DNA of 57,305 bases, taken from the IMG/VR virus record IMGVR_UViG_3300035182_000325, positions 1 through 57,305 of that record. One strand, given 5' to 3'. Made by a program: the position numbers and the translations under genes. Position 1 is the first letter of the stretch, and each line of letters starts with the position of its first letter. Below the pieces are notes generated by a model. It saw only the letters and a program-made list of their open reading frames with translations. It was not told the origin of the DNA and searched no databases. Of this stretch, positions 7,242-15,654 are shown in pieces. Source of the stretch: a virus.

Positions 7242-9005
7242 TTATGCACACTCCGGTTGTCCGCAAATTGCATCAATTATCCAAACACCAGAGCAAGAGG
7301 CTCCGTAGGCTGCGTTAGTATGCCAATAAGTAGCTCTACCTGTAGCCCCTCCAGTTAAGAAGTCTTGAGTATAGTAAGAGAGAACACAACTGTCAATAAC
7401 CTTAATGTACCCGGTATATGGATCAATTCCAGGAGGGATTGCACCACACGATCCAGTGTAGTGAGTCCACTGTACCCATACGCATGGAGTAGTTCCAGTA
7501 CAATCTAACTTCTTAATGATGAATCTAATTTCGTCACTACCTCCACCTCCACCTCCAGAAATTAGTTCGTACCTTCTGGTATGAATGTTGAAGTGAACTC
7601 CAACCATATCTCCAACAGCTACGTCATCTTTAGATTCATTAAAGAAAGGAACTTTGAATGCGGTATGTCCTAGCAATGGAAGTTTAAGTTCACATTGAAC
7701 GGATGAATTTTCTGTAGTAGGTGCAGTACCGCCAATAGTAACAGTTCCCCTAAGGAATGGAGGAACGTACTCTAAGCCTCTACTGATCTGATTGACTAAA
7801 GGGGGAACCGCTAGTCCTTCTGGGGGGGAAGAGTACGTAGAGGTCAACATCCCCTGCGGAGAATAGACGTATCGAACTTTACTAATCGTTGCTGACGGTT
7901 CAATTAAAACTATGTCTTTGTATACTAGCTTAACCATTCGAAGCGTTCTGGCTTCGTAGTTGGTTTTTAGTGCTGCGATAAGGTTCATGTACTCGGAGTT
8001 CGAGTTGGGAGTTCCGTAAGTGTCATTTTCAAAGAACGGATAGTAGATCGCTTCAGCGTTACCACTAGAAGGAGTCCGAGCTACGTTTGGTAATGTTGGG
8101 TCTGTAGTTGCTGATGGTGAAACTTGATCTTGTGCCCAAGGTGTATCGGTATTCCCTAGATAGTCGATCAATAAAGTAGTTCGTTGTTTGGACTGCTGAT
8201 GCCCATTCTCAGAGAATACAACGTCAACTTTTGTGGGACAAGCTGGAGGCCCGTACGATGAATAAATTAGCTGATCTTTTGCTGGTACTAATTCAGAGCT
8301 AGTTTGGGCATTGGTCATGGTGAGCACTCCATTTTTATCAATGAAGACTACCATGTAATGAGCATCAGCAATAGTTCTTAGAACATCCTTTAATGCTGAC
8401 CCAGCTATAAGTACATTCCTTGGTTTGAATGAAGCTGGAAACCCTGAATGCGATAGGGTAAGGGTTGTAGTCCCAACCGGATGGTTAGTAAGTATGTCCG
8501 ATATGATTTGAGGGAAGGTTAATAACGATCCTACGATTGGCTCAAATTTATTAGCTGTATCCTTAGGAGCTAACCGAGTGATTTGATTGTAGTCTTTGTC
8601 TAAGATATCGCCCATGTTAGCGGAGTAGTCAACCAGTTCAACGATAGCTACTTTACGAGACTCTTCAGCATCAGTAGCAGGGTTAGCCAATGCCCAGGAA
8701 GTAACAGGGACTTCAAAGTAACTAACTGACTTGACTAGCAGATTCTGAAAGGTGATAGCATAATAAGTCTCGTTATTGAAAATGGTAAGTGTTATTTCAA
8801 ATTTACCAGTATTGATTACTGAGACTTTATCCGCAGCTACAACGAACTTACCAGAGCTTCCATCAGGGAAGATTCCATAGGTATACGAATTCCACTTATC
8901 CATTTCTGGATCAGAGATACCTAAGGCTTCATATCGTTCAATGATAGACTTCTGATCGTACACCTCAATCGATACTGCTGAAGTTGCATTCGTTATCGTT
9001 ATCAT
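7242..9005 (-). CDS. tail protein with C-terminal Cys-rich domain, 587 aa
   Basis: The first 450 residues are beta-rich and look like a baseplate, hub or distal-tail protein (MITITNATSAVSIEVYD; later RTIADAHYMVVFIDKNG and KVDVVFSENG, like the repeated domains of tail hub proteins). A GGGGGG hinge at about 497-502 leads to a roughly 85-residue Cys-rich end similar in style to the next protein. The start overlaps the portal gene stop (ATGA at 9002-9005). A structural role follows from position and composition. The specific part is an inference. Confidence 0.5.
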   Translation of the reverse strand: MITITNATSAVSIEVYDQKSIIERYEALGISDPEMDKWNSYTYGIFPDGSSGKFVVAADKVSVINTGKFEITLTIFNNETYYAITFQNLLVKSVSYFEVPVTSWALANPATDAEESRKVAIVELVDYSANMGDILDKDYNQITRLAPKDTANKFEPIVGSLLTFPQIISDILTNHPVGTTTLTLSHSGFPASFKPRNVLIAGSALKDVLRTIADAHYMVVFIDKNGVLTMTNAQTSSELVPAKDQLIYSSYGPPACPTKVDVVFSENGHQQSKQRTTLLIDYLGNTDTPWAQDQVSPSATTDPTLPNVARTPSSGNAEAIYYPFFENDTYGTPNSNSEYMNLIAALKTNYEARTLRMVKLVYKDIVLIEPSATISKVRYVYSPQGMLTSTYSSPPEGLAVPPLVNQISRGLEYVPPFLRGTVTIGGTAPTTENSSVQCELKLPLLGHTAFKVPFFNESKDDVAVGDMVGVHFNIHTRRYELISGGGGGGSDEIRFIIKKLDCTGTTPCVWVQWTHYTGSCGAIPPGIDPYTGYIKVIDSCVLSYYTQDFLTGGATGRATYWHTNAAYGASCSGVWIIDAICGQPECA

Positions 9006-10306
9006 GCTGCTTCCGGTTTAGGTGTAGATTTCTTTGCTGGTTTCTTAGTAGCAGGATCGGGTTTACCTGAAGTTGGTTTAGCTCCAGGTTCTTCAGGTGC
9101 TTCAGGTGGTGTAATCTCTACAGACTTCAAAGGAATCACTTTATAAATCTTGTAGTCAATGTCTTTACGGAAGTTGACTTTAATTAGGTAGTCAAGTACG
9201 AATCGTTTGAAGTCATTGATTACGTTGTTGACCAATGGAGAGAGGGAAGAGTAATAAACTTGTAGAGGAACCTCTCTACCTGAGGATGATCCTAAACCAC
9301 CATCACCGCCCTCTACTACTTCGGGTGGAACTCCCATTGCTTCGAGCATTTCTAGACGTAGTACTTCTGGGTATTCCATTAATCCTTGAGGGGTAACGCT
9401 AGCGGTCGGAGGTTCCCAGACCCATTTCTGAGTCTTACCATCTTGTTGGAACTCGTTTGGAAGCACTAGGAAGCCTCCAGTTCGACGATTGGACATAATC
9501 CCTATCGCCAACTGCTTATTGTCCATCTTGTTCGTAGCATTCGTTCCTACGCTTCCAATGGGATACCGCATAACCCCCCCATCGTAGGCATTCCGATGGA
9601 ACCATGTGCGGCGTATATCCCTAGCTCCATAACAGACCCATGTTTCATGCCAAGGAACAAACGCCCAAGAGAGACGGGATTGACCTACGATAGGATGATG
9701 GGACTTTTCGTGTACGTGCCACATAATCTTGGGGATATCGATTTCTTTACCTTCTTCGTATCCAGGTACCCCACGAACCCGAGCACCTACTAGCTGTTCT
9801 CTCCAAAGTTTAGGAGCTACGTTGAATGGGTGAATATGTTTCATGCTGGAGTAGTGAATCTTACCATCAAGTTTCTTCTTATACATAACTTGACAGCAAG
9901 AGAATCCCCAGTCTAAAGCTAAAAGCATTTCCTGAAGTCCATCTTGCCATAGTTGGCTAAGTGACTCCATGATGAACTCTTTAATCTCTTTGTCTTCGCA
10001 CTTAACACCGTAGACAAACTGGATACCCTGTTCTCGTATGGTCTCGTGGAGTTGGGGATTCTCAGCCTCTTCACTATCAACGAATGCAGCAAAGGACTGG
10101 ATAGGACCTTTGAGAAGATTCAATCCGTATCGAATCCTTGGGTCCTGTTTCATCGTAGGAACTAAGGAGAGCCTGAAGAGAGGAAAGTTGTGCCCATACT
10201 CTGGAGAGAATGAAGTAGGATAGTTCGAAGTCATGATAAAGTCAGTAGGGTTGGTGTTGTAGGTTACCAACAAGTCTCTACCAGTTTGAACTTTACTTCT
10301 ACTCAT
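9002..10306 (-). CDS. portal protein (DUF935 / Mu gp29-like)
   Basis: The pattern is that of Mu-type portal proteins: DPRIRYGLNLLKGPI near residue 55, an LLALDWGFSCCQVMY helix, IHPFNVAPKLW, the IPKIMWHVHEKSHHP stretch, GQSRLSW, and a C-terminal helix after EVVEGGDGGLGSSSGRE. Length (434 aa) fits. Portal subunits form the dodecameric DNA channel at one capsid vertex and dock the terminase. The gene begins in an ATGA overlap with the frameshifted tail chaperone gene and sits among tail genes, about 17 kb away from terminase and downstream of the capsid block. That is an unusual place for a portal. No other portal candidate is visible between terminase and capsid. Confidence 0.75.
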   Translation of the reverse strand: MSRSKVQTGRDLLVTYNTNPTDFIMTSNYPTSFSPEYGHNFPLFRLSLVPTMKQDPRIRYGLNLLKGPIQSFAAFVDSEEAENPQLHETIREQGIQFVYGVKCEDKEIKEFIMESLSQLWQDGLQEMLLALDWGFSCCQVMYKKKLDGKIHYSSMKHIHPFNVAPKLWREQLVGARVRGVPGYEEGKEIDIPKIMWHVHEKSHHPIVGQSRLSWAFVPWHETWVCYGARDIRRTWFHRNAYDGGVMRYPIGSVGTNATNKMDNKQLAIGIMSNRRTGGFLVLPNEFQQDGKTQKWVWEPPTASVTPQGLMEYPEVLRLEMLEAMGVPPEVVEGGDGGLGSSSGREVPLQVYYSSLSPLVNNVINDFKRFVLDYLIKVNFRKDIDYKIYKVIPLKSVEITPPEAPEEPGAKPTSGKPDPATKKPAKKSTPKPEAA

Positions 10307-10808
10307 TTTTTAATTTCCCCAATTAGATAGCTATTTTCAGCTTTGTTAGCATCATCAAAAGAGAACCCAGCCCGAAGCATAAGAGTCTTTATGTTTCCTG
10401 AATGAACAGGTTCGTTAATAGCAAGCTTCTCTTCTGCTTCAATACGGACTCGGGCATACTCTAAGAGTTCGAGGTCTCTGTCGTTTCTTGGGGTCCAGGA
10501 GAATCGGAAGAATCGTAGACTTCTTGCAAACTTGAGAACTTTTTTTTGAGAACTTCCTCAATCTTATCAAACTCAGCAAGTAGGACCATTGCAGTCCCAT
10601 TGGAGATTTTAATGTTGTGGTTCTTCTCATATATCTCACTTACGAATGATGCGAACACCTCATTAGAAGTTTGACCTGTGACCTTCATCTGAGTGTACGC
10701 TTCTTGTACGTATCGTTGATGGTCAAAGTAGTCGATGATGAACTCAGCACCACCTACTTTGATCTTAACGGATGTTTCCTCAGCAGTTGGGAGGGATAAT
10801 TCGTGCAT
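10303..10808 (-). CDS. tail assembly chaperone, -1 frameshift fusion (gpG-T-like)
   Basis: A second coding frame follows the short chaperone. In the -1 frame the sequence is open from just after a TGA upstream of the slip site down to the TGA at 10303-10305. It reads with clear protein character (RDLELLEYARVRIEAEEKL, MLRAGFSFDDANKAENSY) and ends in an ATGA overlap with the portal start. It has no good start of its own. A slip on A-AAA-AAG at 10539-10545 would join codon 90 to 78 further codons, giving about 168 aa. This matches the conserved G/G-T organisation of long-tailed phages. Confidence 0.65.
10461..10808 (-). CDS. tail assembly chaperone, short (gpG-like) form
   Basis: This 115-aa acidic, helical protein (GGAEFIIDYFDHQRYVQEAY; FDKIEEVLKKKF) has the size and character of the first tail assembly chaperone. 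It is adjacent to tail genes and carries an eight-A run near its 3' end. A -1 shift there extends it into a second frame (see the fusion entry). These chaperones coat the tape measure protein during tail assembly. The gene lies after the tape-measure-like gene rather than before it, so the order differs from lambda. Confidence 0.6.
   Translation of the reverse strand: MHELSLPTAEETSVKIKVGGAEFIIDYFDHQRYVQEAYTQMKVTGQTSNEVFASFVSEIYEKNHNIKISNGTAMVLLAEFDKIEEVLKKKFSSLQEVYDSSDSPGPQETTETSNS
10539..10547 (-). promoter_or_regulatory. programmed -1 frameshift slippery site (A AAA AAG)
   Basis: The minus strand reads CTC AAA AAA AAG TTC in the zero frame. The heptamer A-AAA-AAG (10545-10539) is the classic bacterial slippery type, as in dnaX. 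The -1 frame is closed by TGA just upstream and open downstream for 78 codons. No strong downstream stem-loop was evident by eye. Confidence 0.6.
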
Positions 10809-10823
10809 GATGGTCCTTTGGGG

Positions 10824-12752
10824 TTAGGCAAATTCGGCTGATCGTCCAGAAGTTTCAATTACAATACCGTTGCTTTCAGCAGTTCCTTTAAGTGCATACT
10901 CATTATCCCAAGTCGCCATGTAAATGGGAATTTGGTCCGACACACATAAAAGATTGCATGACCAGCTGCTTTCTCCGATTCGATAACAATCTCTATTATT
11001 AATCTGAGAAATGACTGGACACGGAATTTCGTAACCAATTCGTATAGCGTATCCTTTTGACCGCACTGTGTAAATAGGCTTTCCACGAACATGAATGATA
11101 TCGTTGTTGTATGGGGTTTGGTCTGCTGCTGCTGAAGCCCCATTAATACCAAACCCAACTGAGGATTTTGAAGAGGTTTCTAAGGAAGAGGCTTTTCGAC
11201 TATTCAGGAACTGACTAGTAATGGTAGGCAGTATTCCTGAATTTGTAAACTCTTTTATCAAGAACCAAGGGACGTATTCAATCCATGAGTTTTCTGGAGT
11301 AATCCCATCCAGGTACTCACCGTAAGCAGAAACGTCATATGATCCTTTACCTAAGGGCATTGTGTCCCGCTCATAACTATCTGTTCTATAAGGTCTAACG
11401 GGTTCTCCAGGAGTATTCTGACTTTGATAAGAAGATTGACGGGAATTTGACAACGAAGATTGGTCAGCAGTACATAGATCGAAGAGTAGACTGAATGTTG
11501 GTAGAGAAGGATTACGAAATCCGGTACTACCCTGAACCCCACCAATGTTAGTTTTCCACAATGACCATTGATCAGCCCGAGAAAATGGATTAGCAGTATT
11601 GAGGTTATCAGGAACTCTTCCATCTTCTACAGCACTCCAAGCCACATCTACGGGATAGAACATCCCTGTTGACTTAAATAGATTCAAAATAGAAGTATAA
11701 GTAACCCATCGCATGTTTACAGAAACCTTGCGAGAGTTGCAAGATTCCTTGATTCGTATGCTTAAAGGAATTTGCTTTGGTAGTTCCTTCTTTTTATCGT
11801 TCGGTTCTTTGTTATCCTTTAGGAACTGATCTATTGGGGCTGCAAAGAAATTAGATCGATTACGACGATTAGCCATGTAGATAGCGAAAGCTACCCAGGC
11901 CCATCCCTTCCATTCTCCAGGCTTAACCGTGAACTCACCACTCATATCATTAGCCCAAGTTCTAAATCCTGAACCTTCAAATATATTATCTGAAAGCAGA
12001 TTAGAACTAATAGAATGGGAAACTTCTTGAGATACGATGTAACGATAGAACGGATTCTCTGAAGCAATTTCCGTGTCAGTTATTTGATAGTCAAGAGTAC
12101 GTTGATCTCTTCGAACAGTAATCCTACTTGTACGTTGGAAGTTAAGAAGTTGGTTTTTATCGAAGTACGCAGCAAATATCTTAAGAGCGTTAGGAGTTAG
12201 GAGTCCTCTTTTTCCGGATTGACCAGCAACTTCAATGGAACCTGAAGTAGTAATTACAGCAGCACCTTCTTCATTAAAAGCTATCTCTGTCTCTTCGATT
12301 AATGAGAGGATCGTTAATTGTGCTGCTGAAGCTACAGTTAGATCGGCTGGAATAGGGCAGGCTGTTGTAGTAGCTTCTAGTCTCCAAGTTACCTCAGCAG
12401 CAAGATTACCGCCTAAGGTTTTCCATTCAAGGATTTCAGGAATAGGTCCATAGTTGATATCAGTGTAGGTACTGCCCGGACCATTTAATGAAATTACGTT
12501 ACCAAACCCTCTACCTTCAAAATGGAACTCTAACCCTTTGGTAAGTAGCTGTCCTTTAATAAGATCGAATTCATCATCAGTACCGCTAGGATTAGCTAAG
12601 ATGAACTTAACTTCAAACGTAGTCTTGTAGTACTTAATCGTAATCCCATCGTCTGCACGAACAGGTACTACTTTAGCATCAGTATGAATCGAGTAATTAG
12701 CAAAGCTGAATAAACCATAGCTAACCGGCATGAAGGACGAACAATCGATCAT
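10824..12752 (-). CDS. tail structural protein, 642 aa
   Basis: A large, mostly beta-rich protein without recognised catalytic motifs. The start overlaps the tape-measure-like gene stop (ATGA, 12749-12752). The N-terminal third (FSFANYSIHTDAKVVPVRAD, VKFILANPSGTDDEFDLIKG) resembles jelly-roll-like distal-tail or tail-tube-adjacent proteins. The middle has basic runs (NRRNRSNFF, KKKELPKQIP). Position between tape measure and chaperone genes supports a structural tail role such as distal tail or baseplate. The precise part is not determined. Confidence 0.5.
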   Translation of the reverse strand: MIDCSSFMPVSYGLFSFANYSIHTDAKVVPVRADDGITIKYYKTTFEVKFILANPSGTDDEFDLIKGQLLTKGLEFHFEGRGFGNVISLNGPGSTYTDINYGPIPEILEWKTLGGNLAAEVTWRLEATTTACPIPADLTVASAAQLTILSLIEETEIAFNEEGAAVITTSGSIEVAGQSGKRGLLTPNALKIFAAYFDKNQLLNFQRTSRITVRRDQRTLDYQITDTEIASENPFYRYIVSQEVSHSISSNLLSDNIFEGSGFRTWANDMSGEFTVKPGEWKGWAWVAFAIYMANRRNRSNFFAAPIDQFLKDNKEPNDKKKELPKQIPLSIRIKESCNSRKVSVNMRWVTYTSILNLFKSTGMFYPVDVAWSAVEDGRVPDNLNTANPFSRADQWSLWKTNIGGVQGSTGFRNPSLPTFSLLFDLCTADQSSLSNSRQSSYQSQNTPGEPVRPYRTDSYERDTMPLGKGSYDVSAYGEYLDGITPENSWIEYVPWFLIKEFTNSGILPTITSQFLNSRKASSLETSSKSSVGFGINGASAAADQTPYNNDIIHVRGKPIYTVRSKGYAIRIGYEIPCPVISQINNRDCYRIGESSWSCNLLCVSDQIPIYMATWDNEYALKGTAESNGIVIETSGRSAEFA

Positions 12753-14398
12753 TGAAAAATTCCCTTGATAGGTGTGTTAGTGTTTCGTCCTCCAGGACCA
12801 TCTTGCTTATTGTTCAAGAATGCTTCTACATCCCCAATAACTTGTGGAGATTTATTTCGATTCTGAGCATCTTTCATAGCTTCTGAGAATACGCTGGTCC
12901 AGAAGGTTGAAGAGAATATAGAACCACCCTTATCCATTCTAGCGATTGCATTCTTATACAAATCAACCACTAAAGTAGTGGCATCTACGATAAAAGCAAC
13001 ACCTTCCATAATCGCAGACAGCGTAGGTCCAAAGGTCTCAATCAGCTTATCTGCCAAACGCTGGGAAGAAGCTTCCAACATAGTACGAGACTTTGAAATG
13101 TCTGCAAGTACTGACCCAAGCTTCTCTCCTCTCTGTATGTTCATATCAAGGAACAGAAGTTGTTTGTTGATCGAAGCATTAATCAATTCAGGACTAAACG
13201 GAAGTGTCTTCTGTTCCGTGTTCTTAGCGATATTATCTAGCGTTGATACAATTTCAGTAAGAACCTTACCGACATAATTAAAAGGTATATCAGCCCCAGT
13301 TGCAGCACCTGTTACAGTTCCAGGGTCGCCACTGGTTAGGTCTCTAGCTTTCTTTCCAGCACTTGAAATAGCTCTGGAGATAGCTTGGTCTACTATGGCT
13401 GCTACAGCAACTATAGCAGCTACCTTAGCAAATAAAGAACCCGCAGATGCTTTTGATCCTACAGCATCATCTGAAGCCTTTGTATTTACTGGAGGGGGAA
13501 CAGGACTTTCACCCCTAGCAAGACTTCGTTCGCCCCTAGCAACTTCTTCAGGAGAAGGTACATTACTAGCAGTTAGTTCGTTGTATTTCTTCTGAGCTGC
13601 TTTCTCAGCCTCTTCCAATATCTTTGATTGACGATTAGCGTGTCCTGAACCAGAGACCTTACCTCTCCGACCCATCAATAGGACACGATCAATAAAGTCA
13701 GTCATAGCTTCAAATGGAGACATTTCCAACTCTGAAGCTCGACTAGCAAGGTATTCTCGTTTAGCTAAATCAGCTTCTACTTTAGCAGAAGCTTTAAGCT
13801 GTTCTAACCTTTGCTTTTGAAATTTAGCATCTTCGTGGTCAGTCTTACGTTTGGTTCTCTTAGCTTCTAAATCCTTTTCAGCTTGTTCTTTCTTAGCAGC
13901 CCTATTGACCATCTCCTTTTGGGATACTTCTTTAAGAGCATCCATAATCTCTTGGACTTTACCAGGAGCATCAGCTAAATTGCCTGACTCAAGTTCATCG
14001 TAGATAGCTTTAACGTGGGCAAGGTCTTCTTCGTTTCCTCCAGTAGTTTTGATCCAAGTCTTGATAGCATCAAATGATTTCATAAGGTCTACTTCTAGAC
14101 CCTGGATACGATTGTTCTGCTTCTCGGCCATCCCTGAGACTATTTCGTCTAATCGTTCAGGAGTCTTAGCAGCCCTAGCTCTTTGCTGAGCCATAGCTCC
14201 AGCAGTAAGTACTTGAGACTTCAAACGAATCTGTAGCTTGTCTACAGCTTTTTCGAAGTCTCGAATACGCTTCTCAAGAATCAATCTCCCCTTACGATCT
14301 TGCTTAGGGATATCCTTAATCTCTTCCCCTTGAGGAATATCATTAGAATTGGCTGGTCCAATGTTTCCGTCGCCAATATTAATATTGAACCCAGCCAT
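12749..14398 (-). CDS. putative tape measure protein, 549 aa
   Basis: The first 300 residues are dominated by charged, heptad-like helices (RIRDFEKAVDKLQIRLK; KKEQAEKDLEAKRTKRK; QRLEQLKASAKVEADLAKRE). A hydrophobic Ala/Val/Ile helix follows near 325-345 (FAKVAAIVAVAAIVDQA) and a second near 465-485. That combination, together with the gene directly after the major-tail-protein-like gene, is typical of tape measure proteins. If so, the tail would be rather short for a siphovirus, since tape length sets tail length. A coiled-coil baseplate protein is the main alternative. Confidence 0.55.
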   Translation of the reverse strand: MAGFNINIGDGNIGPANSNDIPQGEEIKDIPKQDRKGRLILEKRIRDFEKAVDKLQIRLKSQVLTAGAMAQQRARAAKTPERLDEIVSGMAEKQNNRIQGLEVDLMKSFDAIKTWIKTTGGNEEDLAHVKAIYDELESGNLADAPGKVQEIMDALKEVSQKEMVNRAAKKEQAEKDLEAKRTKRKTDHEDAKFQKQRLEQLKASAKVEADLAKREYLASRASELEMSPFEAMTDFIDRVLLMGRRGKVSGSGHANRQSKILEEAEKAAQKKYNELTASNVPSPEEVARGERSLARGESPVPPPVNTKASDDAVGSKASAGSLFAKVAAIVAVAAIVDQAISRAISSAGKKARDLTSGDPGTVTGAATGADIPFNYVGKVLTEIVSTLDNIAKNTEQKTLPFSPELINASINKQLLFLDMNIQRGEKLGSVLADISKSRTMLEASSQRLADKLIETFGPTLSAIMEGVAFIVDATTLVVDLYKNAIARMDKGGSIFSSTFWTSVFSEAMKDAQNRNKSPQVIGDVEAFLNNKQDGPGGRNTNTPIKGIFQ

Positions 14399-14417
14399 GA
14401 TGATCCTTGAATAAAAT

Positions 14418-14443
14418 AAGAGCTAACTAATCGTCTAGCTCTT
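14418..14443 (-). terminator. terminator-like hairpin between major tail and tape measure genes
   Basis: Read on the minus strand, AAGAGCTA pairs with TAGCTCTT around a 10-base loop and is followed by ATTTTATT. A second hairpin just upstream (14456-14469, AAGGG-CTAG-CCCTT followed by TCTTTT) strengthens the case for partial termination here. Such a stop would let the major tail protein be made in excess over the tape measure. Confidence 0.5.
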
Positions 14444-14455
14444 TGGAGTAAAAGA

Positions 14456-14469
14456 AAGGGCTAGCCCTT
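14456..14469 (-). terminator. short terminator-like hairpin after major tail protein gene
   Basis: AAGGG-CTAG-CCCTT on the minus strand is followed by a T-rich TCTTTTAC stretch. It lies between the tail protein stop at 14488 and the larger hairpin at 14418-14443. Confidence 0.4.
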
Positions 14470-14487
14470 CTGGAGGGAGAGAAGCTA

Positions 14488-14973
14488 TTAGGTGAAAGTG
14501 TAGAAAACTCCACCCGCACAGCCCATCACAGCAGCAGAAGACTTCGGAACTGGGAGGATTGCAAGTGAGACTGCTACTTTCCGTTGTTCTCCGGCTAATT
14601 TAGTTTTGACTGCTTCAGTCCAAAGAACAGCCCGAGTAAACGTAAGGCTGGTTGGTACTGCTGCGTTACCAGTGCACTTGGTAAGGATCAACGGAAACGC
14701 AAGGGTTGACATTAGAACCCCGGTAACTCCAGCATCACCGTTAGTAATGGTCCAGGGCCACAACAAGGCTTGAACACCTGTTAGGGTAGGCTCGTTGAGA
14801 ACGAAACTGATGTTCATCTCTACACCTTGGTAGACTCCGTCTTCCCGAGCCCTCCAAAGGTCCGAATCAATGTCTTGAACCTTTTGGGAATAGTCCCATT
14901 CGAACCCATCATCAATTTGACCAATAGCAACAGCATTGTAAGTTGCTGAGTAACCACCTGCGATATGAGCCAT
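14488..14973 (-). CDS. putative major tail protein, 161 aa
   Basis: A compact beta-rich protein starting MAHIAGGYSATYNAVAIGQI, with FEWDYSQKVQDIDSDLW and QGVEMNISFVLNEPT. This pattern of an N-terminal GxxxxTYxG-like strand, an acidic loop and alternating hydrophobic strands fits tail-tube proteins of simple siphoviruses. It is followed by two terminator-like hairpins and then the tape-measure-like gene, as expected for a highly expressed tube subunit. Confidence 0.5.
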   Translation of the reverse strand: MAHIAGGYSATYNAVAIGQIDDGFEWDYSQKVQDIDSDLWRAREDGVYQGVEMNISFVLNEPTLTGVQALLWPWTITNGDAGVTGVLMSTLAFPLILTKCTGNAAVPTSLTFTRAVLWTEAVKTKLAGEQRKVAVSLAILPVPKSSAAVMGCAGGVFYTFT

Positions 14974-15000
14974 TTACTCTTCTCCTAAGTTTGTGATCTA

Positions 15001-15016
15001 ACGGAATTAATTAAGG
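15001..15016 (-). repeat. isolated copy of the TTAATTAATTCCG repeat
   Basis: This short sequence in the gap between the zinc-ribbon gene and the tail protein gene matches the core of the five-copy array at 15461-15652 over 13 bases, but in the opposite orientation. The zinc-ribbon gene is thus bracketed by inverted copies of the motif. Confidence 0.4.
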
Positions 15017-15031
15017 GGTTAGAAGGGAGTT

Positions 15032-15445
15032 CTAAGGGGCGAAAGGATTAGGAGGAGTATCCCCTTCAAAGACAATCTCAGTGTTAGAAGGTTCGTCTAC
15101 TTCCACTGGTTTGGGGTCCATCAGGTTATTGTCTTTGAGATACTTGACACACTCATAGCAGGTACAGGCCAATGGTTGATTCGTTCCATTGACTGGATGA
15201 ACTTTGGAGTTACATGCTGTCTGCCATTGTACTCCAGAAGCTCCAGATACATCAGGAGGGAACCCCAGAGGGATATCATCTGAGGTATGGAGGTGGTTCC
15301 CTCCTTCTCGGAGAGGAATGAAACAACAGATTTTGGCTAGGTCTATAAAAGCTGTTCCACCACACTTTTCACAGGGGGGAGCAACTTCTCGTAAGGACTT
15401 TGTGTAAAACACGTTTTGGCACGATTGGCATCGTTTGGCAAACAT
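15032..15445 (-). CDS. zinc-ribbon protein, 137 aa
   Basis: CQSC at residues 6-9 and CEKC near 25-28 form a four-Cys zinc ribbon at the N-terminus. More Cys follow (ICCF, CTCYEC) and may make a second metal site. The C-terminal part is acidic and Pro-rich. It lies between the connector genes and the tail protein gene, but nothing in the sequence shows a structural role. A small DNA- or RNA-binding regulator is possible. Confidence 0.6.
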   Translation of the reverse strand: MFAKRCQSCQNVFYTKSLREVAPPCEKCGGTAFIDLAKICCFIPLREGGNHLHTSDDIPLGFPPDVSGASGVQWQTACNSKVHPVNGTNQPLACTCYECVKYLKDNNLMDPKPVEVDEPSNTEIVFEGDTPPNPFAP

Positions 15446-15460
15446 TTGGGGAACTTTCGT

Positions 15461-15652
15461 TTAATAAAATCCGCAATTTCGGTACGGAAAAGATTTTTCA
15501 ATTTAATAAAATCCGCAGTTCCAAAACCGGGTTTTCAGCTTTTTTTCGCTAATTAATTCCGCAAACCGCTTTTCCTGTGAATTCCGTTTCATTTAATAAA
15601 ATCCGCAAAAACAGGGTGGAAATTTGGCTTTTTTCGGTTAATTAATTCCGCA
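15461..15652. repeat. five-copy intergenic repeat array, about 45-bp period
   Basis: The 15-mer TTAATAAAATCCGCA occurs at 15461, 15503 and 15593, and the variant (T/C)TAATTAATTCCGCA at 15549 and 15638. Copies are 42, 46, 44 and 45 bases apart. The spacers share an order (A-rich, GG-containing, then a run of T) but not exact sequence. The array fills the gap between the genes at 15655 and 15445, and its last copy ends just short of the upstream gene's stop. The regular spacing, near four helical turns, would suit a protein-binding array such as an operator cluster or iterons. Confidence 0.75.
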
Positions 15653-15654
15653 GA

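Noticed and set aside
10439-10639. Open frame in the +1 frame over the chaperone junction
   Set aside because: It has random-looking residues. The -1 frame, not this one, shows protein character and joins neatly to the portal start.
15461-15652. CRISPR array
   Set aside because: Repeats are only 15 bases with variants, spacers share a common pattern, and no cas genes are present. The Cas4-like gene is a phage recombination nuclease.
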